A DNA stretch of 18,101 nt from Christensenella sp. UBA3770 (GTDB lineage Bacteria; Bacillota; Clostridia; Christensenellales; CAG-1252), in the NCBI GenBank assembly GCA_002371075.1, contig DFFS01000081.1, positions 409 to 18,509 of the forward strand. The letters run 5' to 3'. How positions within the stretch are numbered: position 1 is the stretch's first letter; the number at the start of each line of letters is the position of its first letter. Of the stretch, positions 7,374-13,803 are shown piece by piece. Below the pieces are notes generated by a model. It had not been told where the DNA came from. It saw nothing but the letters and a program-made list of their open reading frames with translations, and ran no database searches. The translations under genes and the position numbers were made by a program.

Positions 7374-8086
7374 AATCGGTGATCACGGGTGCAAGCGGAG
7401 AGATCGGCGGCGCCATCGCAAAGGCGTTTGCAAAAAGAGGGGACAACCTTGCCCTCCTTTATCGTTCCGATGAAAAGGCGGCGCGCGCTCTTGCCGATCA
7501 GGTAGCATCGTACGGCGCGATGGTCGTTTTGAAAAAGGTGGATTTTGAGGACGTTGCCGCCACGGAAAAGGCGCTTGACGAGCTTTCAAAGGAGTTTGGC
7601 GCGCCCGACGTTCTCGTCAACGCCGCGGGGGTCAGTTTTGTCGCCCCGGTGTTTGACACCTCTCCGGAGGATTGGGACAGGGTGTTTGCGGTCAACGCAC
7701 GTTCGGTCTTTTTGGCATCCAAGTGGGCGGCGCGCAACATGATCTACGGCGGAAAGATCGTCAGCATATCTTCGATATGGGGTTCGCATCCCGCCTCCTG
7801 CGAAGCGGCGTATGCCGCCTCCAAAGCCGCGGTGGAGAGCTTTACCAAATCCTTTGCCAAAGAGGTCGGTTCGCTTGGCATCACAGTCAACGCCATTGCC
7901 GCCGGCATGATCGACACCAAAATGAACGCCCGCTTTACGGCGGAGGAAAAGGCGGCGTTTGTCGAAACGCTTGCTTTGAAGCGCATCGGCACGGTGGAAG
8001 ACGTGGCGAACGCCGCGCTGTATTTGACGGGAGAGGGCGCGTCCTATGTGACGGGCGCCGTGCTTGCCGTCGACGGCGGTTTGTGA
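7370..8086 (+). CDS. FabG-like short-chain dehydrogenase/reductase
   Basis: This 238-residue classical SDR has the NAD(P)-binding TGASGEIG at residues 6-13, NAAG at 84-87, the structural Asn in FAVNA (N109), and the catalytic Ser135, Tyr148 and Lys152 (YAASK). It ends in the usual TGAVLAVDGGL tail of FabG-type enzymes. It most resembles 3-oxoacyl-ACP reductases, but the neighbours are not fatty-acid synthesis genes, so the substrate is open. ATG 7370 overlaps the lipoprotein stop and has GGGAG about 7 nt upstream. It is the last gene of the operon before a terminator. Confidence 0.88.
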   Translation: MKSVITGASGEIGGAIAKAFAKRGDNLALLYRSDEKAARALADQVASYGAMVVLKKVDFEDVAATEKALDELSKEFGAPDVLVNAAGVSFVAPVFDTSPEDWDRVFAVNARSVFLASKWAARNMIYGGKIVSISSIWGSHPASCEAAYAASKAAVESFTKSFAKEVGSLGITVNAIAAGMIDTKMNARFTAEEKAAFVETLALKRIGTVEDVANAALYLTGEGASYVTGAVLAVDGGL

Positions 8087-8129
8087 TGGGCAGCGGATAA
8101 AGCACATCAACTTTGTTTTAACGAAGATC

Positions 8130-8169
8130 CCGCAGCTATTGTACAAAGAGTACACGGCTGCGGTTTTTT
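8130..8169 (+). terminator. Intrinsic terminator after the SDR gene
   Basis: Arms CCGCAGCT (8130-8137) and GGCTGCGG (8156-8163) pair over 8 bp, with an inner TGTAC/GTACA stem and AAAGA loop (8140-8154), followed by TTTTTT (8164-8169). It closes the 4308-8086 operon. Confidence 0.9.
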
Positions 8170-8221
8170 GTTTGAAAGGATCAAAGCTTGTGCGTCGTTG
8201 CAAAAGGAAAAAAGACCCAAC

Positions 8222-8236
8222 TGCACTAAAAGTGCA
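8222..8236. promoter_or_regulatory. Perfect palindrome upstream of the antiporter promoter
   Basis: TGCACT-AAA-AGTGCA is a perfect 6-bp inverted repeat with a 3-nt centre, ending 7 bp before the -35 box. It could be an operator or activator site, or one more of the 3-nt-loop hairpins seen in spacers of this window. Confidence 0.45.
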
Positions 8237-8243
8237 ATATTGA

Positions 8244-8272
8244 TTGACAATCCTTTCCTTCGGGACTAAACT
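8244..8272 (+). promoter_or_regulatory. Promoter of the cation/proton antiporter gene
   Basis: TTGACA (8244-8249), a 17-bp spacer and TAAACT (8267-8272) lie 31 bp before the ATG. The start of transcription is expected near 8279, giving a short leader with AAAAGGAGG as ribosome site. Confidence 0.8.
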
Positions 8273-8303
8273 AAGAGCGGAAATTTTTTAAAAGGAGGAC
8301 AGT

Positions 8304-9542
8304 ATGACGATAGACTTTTTGACAAGCCTTGCTTTGATACTCCTTTCTTCCGTCGTGCTGGGCTCTGTTTTCCGCGCGATCAAGCTGCCGCCCCTCCTCG
8401 GAATGCTCCTCGTGGGCATCATTTTGGGGCCGCACCTGTTAAACCTGATCGCAGGGCCCATCTTGGAGGTCAGCGCTTCGCTGCGCGAGATCGCTTTGAT
8501 CGTAATTTTGACCCGCGCGGGGCTTTCCCTCAACCTCAAGGACCTCAAGATCGTCGGCAGACCCGCCGTGATGCTTTGCATGATCCCGGCATTGACGGAG
8601 ATTGTCGGGTATATGCTGTTCGCCACGCTTTTTGTGGGCACAAGCCTCTTGGAAAGCGCCATCATCGGCACGGTCATCGCGGCGGTGTCGCCCGCGGTGG
8701 TGGTCCCTCGCATGATCGCGCTGCAGGAGGAGGGGTACGGCACGCTCCATTCCGTGCCGCAAATGGTCAACGCCGGTAGCTCGATGGACGACATCTTTGT
8801 GATCGTGGCTTTTACCGCCCTCGTAGGGATGGCTAAGGGAGGCAACTTTGACTTTGGCATCTTTTGGGAGGTCCCCGTTTCCATCGTTCTTGGCATCGCG
8901 GTGGGGGCAGGCGTCGGCTACGGCATGGTGCTGTTTTTCCGTCACGTTCACACCCGCGACACGATCAAGATCATCGTGATGATCTCCTTTGCGTTTTTGT
9001 TTGTCACGTTGGAAAACCTGCTTGCAAAATACGTTCCGTTCTCGGCAATGCTTGCCGTGGTTACGGTGGGCGTGGTGTACAACGCGCTGGATCCCATTCG
9101 TTCAGCGCGCCTTTCCAAAAAATATGAGAAGATCTGGGTGCTTGCCGAGATCATTCTGTTTGTTCTCGTGGGGGCGGAAGTGGACCTCACGTACGTTGCC
9201 AAGAGCGGCGGCATCGTGGTGGGCGTCATTCTCTTGGCGCTGTTGTTCCGGATGGGCGGCGTGTTCCTCTGCTTGATCAAAACGCCGCTGTCATTTAAGG
9301 AACGGCTCTTTTGCGCGATCGCCTATATCCCCAAGGCAACGGTGCAAGCGGCGCTTGGCGCCATACCGCTTGCAATGGGGCTGGGTTGCGGCCCTGTCGT
9401 TCTGACGGCAGCCGTGCTTTCCATCATCATCACCGCGCCGCTTGGCGCATTTACGATCGATCTTACAAGTCACCGCTTGCTTGAGAAAGCGCCCGAAGCA
9501 GAGGAGAGCGGGGAAGTTTTGGTTGAAAATCAACCAAAGTGA
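8304..9542 (+). CDS. Cation/proton antiporter (CPA superfamily)
   Basis: This 412-residue membrane protein has about 12 hydrophobic segments and a short acidic tail, the size of bacterial monovalent cation/proton antiporters. Visible signatures are the N-terminal PPLLGMLLVGIILGPHLL (residues 29-46), SPAVVVPRM at 129-137 in the broken-helix region, a neighbouring Asp pair D162-D163 in SSMDDIF, and PKATVQAALG at 343-352, whose lysine matches the conserved TM10 region. The Asp-Asp pair is typical of electrogenic carriers of the NapA/CPA2 type rather than the Asn-Asp of CPA1. It probably exchanges Na+ (or K+) for H+ in pH and salt balance. It is a single-gene unit with its own promoter and an upstream palindrome that might be regulatory. 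Ion preference cannot be read from sequence. Confidence 0.88.
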   Translation: MTIDFLTSLALILLSSVVLGSVFRAIKLPPLLGMLLVGIILGPHLLNLIAGPILEVSASLREIALIVILTRAGLSLNLKDLKIVGRPAVMLCMIPALTEIVGYMLFATLFVGTSLLESAIIGTVIAAVSPAVVVPRMIALQEEGYGTLHSVPQMVNAGSSMDDIFVIVAFTALVGMAKGGNFDFGIFWEVPVSIVLGIAVGAGVGYGMVLFFRHVHTRDTIKIIVMISFAFLFVTLENLLAKYVPFSAMLAVVTVGVVYNALDPIRSARLSKKYEKIWVLAEIILFVLVGAEVDLTYVAKSGGIVVGVILLALLFRMGGVFLCLIKTPLSFKERLFCAIAYIPKATVQAALGAIPLAMGLGCGPVVLTAAVLSIIITAPLGAFTIDLTSHRLLEKAPEAEESGEVLVENQPK

Positions 9543-9562
9543 AGGTGATCACTTTGTTCGCA

Positions 9563-9749
9563 ATGAATTGACCTACGGTCATGAATTGAAGCTACGCTGC
9601 AACACCCCTAAAAATCTTTTGGATTTTTGGGGACCCCAACGCAGCTATCCGCAACACCCCAAATAACCTTTTTGGGTTATTCGGGGACCCCAACGCGGCT
9701 CTTCGCCATGAATTGAGCCTATGGCTCATGAATTGACGGCGTTGCCGTC
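9563..9749. repeat. ATGAATT/hairpin repeat cluster with two tandem long hairpins
   Basis: The word ATGAATTGA occurs four times (9563, 9581, 9708, 9728). After each ATGAATT comes a short palindrome of different sequence with a 3-nt loop: GACC-TAC-GGTC (9570-9580), AGC-TAC-GCT (9590-9598), GAGCC-TAT-GGCTC (9715-9727) and GACGGC-GTT-GCCGTC (9735-9749). Between the second and third copies lie two tandem units of about 52 bp (from 9599 and 9651). Each reads GCAACACCCC, an AT-rich hairpin, then GGGGACCCCAACGC(A/G)GCT. No coding potential is evident. Confidence 0.8.
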
Positions 9750-9795
9750 GGAGGGTTTTGTTTTTATATTTCCTGAACGATTTATCTCTTTATTT

Positions 9796-9930
9796 TGCAC
9801 CCTTTCCGGGATCCCTGCGAAACGCTTGCGTTTTGTGGGGTGGGCTTAAAGGGGGATCGTCTGCCGACAAAGTCGGAAGAGGGGGGTCCATCTTTTATTC
9901 ATCCTTCACGCTTGCAAAGCAAGCCGTTGC
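9796..9930. repeat. Second hairpin-rich repeat-like stretch before metG
   Basis: This is part of the 483-bp gap between the antiporter and metG. It contains perfect or near-perfect short stems: 9818-9835 (CGAAACGC/GCGTTTTG), CCGAC-AAA-GTCGG (9864-9876) and GCTTGC-AAA-GCAAGC (9910-9924), plus C- and G-runs (GGGATCCC, GGGGTGGG, GGGGGATC, GGGGGGTCC). Read on the minus strand, the order GGACCCCCC, a CCGAC-type stem, then GATCCCCC resembles a dispersed intergenic repeat of uncultured Clostridia; that likeness is from memory only. The rest of the gap (about 9750-9795 and 9931-9980) shows nothing definite. Confidence 0.45.
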
Positions 9931-9985
9931 CGCAGTCCAAATAACTTTTGTTTGCAAAAAACTTTCGTTTTTGTTTTTCGCGTTG

Positions 9986-9991
9986 TATAAT
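9986..9991 (+). promoter_or_regulatory. Candidate -10 box for the metG operon
   Basis: A perfect TATAAT lies 34 bp before the metG ATG. No good -35 hexamer is present (TTTCGT at 17 bp is poor), so the promoter may be weak, need an activator, or be misassigned. Confidence 0.5.
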
Positions 9992-10025
9992 ATATCACGT
10001 AAGAAAGTTAAGGGAGGGAGTCTTT

Positions 10026-11969
10026 ATGGATAAAAAGAAGTTTTACATCACCACCCCCATCTATTATCCGAGCGGCACTTGGCACCTCGGAACTTGTTAT
10101 ACCACCGTCATTTGCGACGCCATCGCCCGTTTCAAAAGAAAGCAGGGCTACGACGTCTTTTATTTGACCGGCACCGACGAGCACGGTTTGAAAATAGAGC
10201 AAAAGGCAAAGGAAGCGGGCGTTACCCCCAAGCAGTTTGTGGACAAAAAGGTTGCCAACCTCAAGTCGCTGTGGGATCGTTTGAAGATCAGCTACGACAA
10301 GTTCATCCGTACAACGGATGACTATCACGAGAAAGCCGTGCAAAAGATCTTTGACAAGCTTTACGAGCAGGGCGACATTTATAAAGGGGAATACGAGGGA
10401 TATTACTGCGTTCCGTGCGAGACCTATTGGACCAAGACGCAGCTCTTGGACGGCAAATGCCCCGATTGCGGCAGGGAGGTAAGCCTTGCAAAAGAGTCCT
10501 GCTACTTCTTCCGTCTGAGCAAATATCAGGACAAGCTGATCAATCTTTTGGAAACCAACGAGGAGTTTTTGCTCCCCAAGACCCGCCGCAACGAGATGAT
10601 CAACAACTTCCTGCGCCCGGGTCTCAACGACCTTGCGGTCACCCGCTCCAGCTTCTCCTGGGGCGTGCCCGTCAGTTTTGATCCCAAGCACGTGATCTAC
10701 GTTTGGATCGACGCTTTGATGAACTACGTCACCGCGCTTGGCTATGCCGGCGAGGACGACACGCTTTACAAAAAGTTTTGGCCCGCCGATATCCACATGA
10801 TGGGCAAGGAGATCGTCCGTTTCCACAGCATCATTTGGCCCGCGCTTTTGATGGCGCTGGACATCCCCCTCCCCAAAAAGGTGTACGGCCACGGCTGGCT
10901 TTTGATGGGGCAGGATAAGATCAGCAAGAGCAAGGGCAACATAGTGGATCCGGTGGAACTTTCCGACCGCTATTCGGTGGACGCCGTGCGCTACTACCTG
11001 CTTAGGGAGATCCCGTTTGGTCAAGACGGCGCCTACACGACGCGCGCGTTCCTTTCCCGCCTGAATGCCGACCTTGCAAACGACCTTGGCAACTTGGTCA
11101 AACGCACCGTCGCCATGGTGGCAAAGTACAACGGCGGCGTCATTCCCGCTTGGTCGGGGAACAAAGTCAACACGGATCAGGAGATCATCTCTCTTGCGGA
11201 GGGGACCCTTGCCGAAGTTAGCAAAAATATGGACGAATTGCACATTCCGGAGGCGCTTGAGGCGATCTTCCGCCTGGTGCAACGCGCCAACAAATACATT
11301 GATGAAAACTGCCCGTGGGTGCTTGCCAAAGAGGAGGCGAACAAGCCGCGTTTGAACGACGTTTTGTACGTTCTTTTGGAGTGCATCCGGGTCGCCGGCG
11401 TTTTGATCGAGCCCTTTTTGCCGGATACGGCGGAAAAGATCTTCTCGTCGTTTGACGGTTTGACAAACGAGGAGAGGGCGTTTGACAGCGTCAAGAGCTT
11501 TGGCGCCCTCAAGGCGTGCGGCGTCATTGAGCGCGATCCGATCTTTATGAGAGTGGACGTCGACAAGGAGATCAAGGAAATGGAAAGCAAGATCGAAGTG
11601 CAAGAGCAAAAGCCCGAAACCCCCGCCATGGCGCCCCTCCCGCCCGAGATCACGATTGACGACTTTGCAAAAGTCGGCTTGCGCGTGGGCAAGGTCATTG
11701 CGGCGGAAAAAATGGAAAAGACCGAAAAATTGCTTGTGATGAAAGTGCAGGTCGGCGAGGAAGTTCGCACGATCGTCAGCGGCATCGCAAAGTTCTACAC
11801 GCCGGAAGAGATGGTCGGAAAGCAGGTCGTCGTCGTGGCAAACCTTGCGCCGCACGCCTTCCGCGGCGTGGTCAGCCAAGGCATGCTCCTTTGCGCGGAC
11901 GACGGCAAGGGCGGCGTGGTTTTGGTCAGCCCCGAAAAGATCGTTGCCTCGGGCAGCGAAGTCAGATAA
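10026..11969 (+). CDS. metG: Methionyl-tRNA synthetase with C-terminal tRNA-binding domain
   Basis: This 647-residue class I synthetase charges tRNA-Met in the cytoplasm. The Rossmann core opens with ITTPIYYPSGTWHLGT: the HIGH motif appears as HLGT (residues 20-23), with Thr for the second His. TGTDEHG is at 48-54, and a zinc knuckle is formed by C128, C131, C145 and C148. YVWIDALMNY is near 225 and the KMSKS loop is KISKS at 298-302. From about residue 540 a C-terminal EMAP/Trbp-type domain (DDFAKVGLRVGKV ... VANLAPHAFRGVVSQGM) adds tRNA binding and dimerisation. The frame is open 26 codons further up, but ATG 10026 follows AAGGGAGGGAG and starts the family motif. It overlaps tatD by 1 bp. 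Confidence 0.97.
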   Translation: MDKKKFYITTPIYYPSGTWHLGTCYTTVICDAIARFKRKQGYDVFYLTGTDEHGLKIEQKAKEAGVTPKQFVDKKVANLKSLWDRLKISYDKFIRTTDDYHEKAVQKIFDKLYEQGDIYKGEYEGYYCVPCETYWTKTQLLDGKCPDCGREVSLAKESCYFFRLSKYQDKLINLLETNEEFLLPKTRRNEMINNFLRPGLNDLAVTRSSFSWGVPVSFDPKHVIYVWIDALMNYVTALGYAGEDDTLYKKFWPADIHMMGKEIVRFHSIIWPALLMALDIPLPKKVYGHGWLLMGQDKISKSKGNIVDPVELSDRYSVDAVRYYLLREIPFGQDGAYTTRAFLSRLNADLANDLGNLVKRTVAMVAKYNGGVIPAWSGNKVNTDQEIISLAEGTLAEVSKNMDELHIPEALEAIFRLVQRANKYIDENCPWVLAKEEANKPRLNDVLYVLLECIRVAGVLIEPFLPDTAEKIFSSFDGLTNEERAFDSVKSFGALKACGVIERDPIFMRVDVDKEIKEMESKIEVQEQKPETPAMAPLPPEITIDDFAKVGLRVGKVIAAEKMEKTEKLLVMKVQVGEEVRTIVSGIAKFYTPEEMVGKQVVVVANLAPHAFRGVVSQGMLLCADDGKGGVVLVSPEKIVASGSEVR

Positions 11970-12739
11970 TGTTCGTCGACGCGCACGCACATTTGGATGA
12001 CCCCATTCTTGCCCCGCGGGAAGAGGAGGTCGTTGCGGCGGCTATGGACGCCGGCGTGGGCGTCATAGTAAACGCCTCGTCCGATCTCCCCTCTTCCGAA
12101 GCCTCGGTGGCGCTTGCCTCGCGGCACGACAGGGTCTATGCGGTCATCGGCGTGCACCCGCACGAAGCCAAGACCTACACGGAGCAGGTGGAAAAACGGC
12201 TTGTCGCCCTCTCTGCCGAAAAAAAGGTGGTCGCCTTTGGCGAGATCGGGCTTGACTACCATTACGACCTTTCCCCGCGTGAGGATCAAAAGTCGGTTTT
12301 GGAGCGCGAGATCGCCGTCGCCGACGAGTTGAAGCTCCCCGTGGTTTTTCACGTCAGGGAAGCCTACGAAGATTTTAACGCCATCATCGAACGGAACAAA
12401 GCCAAGCTGACCCGCGGCGTTTTGCTGCATTGTTACGGTGGCAGTGCCGAGCTTGCCAAATACTATTCGGACAAGTTTGACGCCTATTTTTCTTTTGGCG
12501 GGGTGCTGACCTTTGCCAAACACAAGGACTTGGTTTTGAACGCAATTTCAAACGATCGGCTTTTGCTTGAAACCGATTGTCCGTATATGACGCCCGTGCC
12601 GTTTCGCGGCACGCCCAACGAGCCCAAGCACATCCCCCTCGTCGCGGCAAAAATGGCGGAGCTTAAGGGACTCTCAAGGGACAAGATCGAGGAGATCACC
12701 ACCGAAAACGCCTTGCGCTTTTATTCCATAAAACTATGA
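11969..12739 (+). CDS. tatD: TatD-family metal-dependent hydrolase/DNase
   Basis: This 256-residue TIM-barrel enzyme is of the TatD/YcfH family, metal-dependent nucleases (3'-5' exonuclease activity in studied members). The metal ligands are visible: H6 and H8 in DAHAHLD, E92 in GEIGLDYHY, H128 in VVFHVREA, H154 in LLHCYGG and D203 in ETDCPYM. The C-terminal PNEPKHIPLVA block is also typical. It starts at the TAATG junction with metG and overlaps rsmA by 4 bp. The metG-tatD-rsmA order is common in Bacillota, usually with rnmV (RNase M5) between tatD and rsmA; that gene is missing here. Confidence 0.93.
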   Translation: MFVDAHAHLDDPILAPREEEVVAAAMDAGVGVIVNASSDLPSSEASVALASRHDRVYAVIGVHPHEAKTYTEQVEKRLVALSAEKKVVAFGEIGLDYHYDLSPREDQKSVLEREIAVADELKLPVVFHVREAYEDFNAIIERNKAKLTRGVLLHCYGGSAELAKYYSDKFDAYFSFGGVLTFAKHKDLVLNAISNDRLLLETDCPYMTPVPFRGTPNEPKHIPLVAAKMAELKGLSRDKIEEITTENALRFYSIKL

Positions 12740-13533
12740 TCATCAACGGAGAATTTTTTCAAATCGATTTTCAAAAAAAGTTCGGGCAAAACTTTATTTT
12801 CGACCGCAACCTTTTGGATGCCATCGCTTTAGACGCGGGGGTGACAAAGGAGGACGTCGTCGTGGAGATCGGCGCCGGCGCGGGCACGCTTACCGCCGCG
12901 CTTGCGGACAAGGCAAAGCAGGTTATCTCTTACGAGATAGACGAGGCGCTTCGCTCGGTTTTGGACAGAACGCTTGCCCAAAAGACAAACGTCACCGTGA
13001 TCTACGAGGACTTTTTGAAAAAGAGCGCGCCGCTGCCCACACCGTTTAAGGTTGTGGCAAACCTTCCGTATTACGTGACCACGCCCATCGTGATGCGCCT
13101 TTTGGAAGGGGAAGAGCGCCCCGAAAGCATCACCGTCATGGTGCAAAAGGAGGTTGCGGAGCGGCTCACCGCCCAGCCGGGCACCACTGAGTACGGCGCG
13201 ATCACGGCGTCGCTTGACCTTGTGGCGGACGCAAGTTTGATGCGCGTGGTTGGGAGAAAGTGCTTCCTGCCGCCTCCCAACGTGGACAGCGCCGTGGTCA
13301 GGATCGACCTTGCGGACAAGGGCTACACGAAAGAGGAGATCGACTTTGCGCGCAAGATCATCCGCGCCGCGTTCAATATGCGCAGAAAGACCCTCGGCAA
13401 CGCGCTTGCCGCGCTGTTTGGCGGCAAGGAAAGGGCAAACGAGGTCATAGAAAAGGCGGGGTTCCCCCCCTCTGTCAGAGGGGAAACGCTCTCGGCGGCG
13501 GACTTTGTGTCACTCGCTCGCGCCGCCCTTTAA
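12736..13533 (+). CDS. rsmA: 16S rRNA (adenine-N6,N6)-dimethyltransferase RsmA/KsgA
   Basis: This 265-residue enzyme is predicted to dimethylate the two adjacent adenines in the 3'-terminal hairpin loop (helix 45) of 16S rRNA during 30S assembly. The SAM-binding motif VEIGAGAGTLT is at residues 43-53, the acidic ribose contact in YEIDEAL near 66-72, and the catalytic NLPYY at 109-113. The N-terminal KKFGQNFIFDRNLLDAI matches the family's K-x-GQNFL opening. The C-terminal helical domain (FNMRRKTLGNAL ... GETLSAADFVSLA) is complete. The ATG overlaps the tatD stop (ATGA). Its length is slightly below the usual 270-290. Confidence 0.96.
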   Translation: MIINGEFFQIDFQKKFGQNFIFDRNLLDAIALDAGVTKEDVVVEIGAGAGTLTAALADKAKQVISYEIDEALRSVLDRTLAQKTNVTVIYEDFLKKSAPLPTPFKVVANLPYYVTTPIVMRLLEGEERPESITVMVQKEVAERLTAQPGTTEYGAITASLDLVADASLMRVVGRKCFLPPPNVDSAVVRIDLADKGYTKEEIDFARKIIRAAFNMRRKTLGNALAALFGGKERANEVIEKAGFPPSVRGETLSAADFVSLARAAL

Positions 13534-13563
13534 AAGCGCATTTCGCAAAGAGGAGCTTTGCGC

Positions 13564-13627
13564 CGCAACGAGGGAAGAGATCGTTTGCAAAAAAAACTGC
13601 AACCGCAAAAGTTCCCGTTGCGTTTTT
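13564..13627 (+). terminator. Likely terminator after rsmA
   Basis: CGCAACG (13564-13570) pairs with CGTTGCG (13616-13622), extended by GGAA/TTCC after a 2-nt bulge. An inner TTGCA/TGCAA stem is present, and the structure is followed by TTTTT (13623-13627). The loop is long and branched, so strength is uncertain. Confidence 0.6.
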
Positions 13628-13752
13628 CCTTGGGTCAAAACCTCGGCAATCATATAGGCAAGCCTTACGTCAGCATCCATATCTCACAGTAAAATATGGA
13701 AAATTAAGAAAATTTGCTAATTTTAAGGCTCGTTTAATGTTAAAATAATACT

Positions 13753-13803
13753 ATGGCTACAGAAAGCTCGGCGCATCGTCGCCGAAAAGGAAGTGGAACA
13801 TGA
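13753..13803 (+). CDS. Possible 16-codon upstream ORF of the protease gene
   Basis: An ATG at 13753 opens a frame of 16 codons (MATESSAHRRRKGSGT) whose TGA overlaps the protease ATG by 4 bp, the coupling pattern used by real genes in this window. A GGCG/CGCC mini-hairpin lies inside. There is no ribosome site before it (AT-rich TTAAAATAATACT), so it may simply be chance. Confidence 0.2.
   Translation: MATESSAHRRRKGSGT

Noticed and set aside
9563..9749. CRISPR array
   Set aside because: Repeated words are only 9 bp, spacings are irregular, and the sequences between are palindromes rather than unique spacers; no cas genes.
10008..11990. 660-residue minus-strand open frame
   Set aside because: It is the antisense shadow of metG, whose motifs are clear; the minus-strand product is low-complexity H/V/D/R-rich and has no ribosome site.
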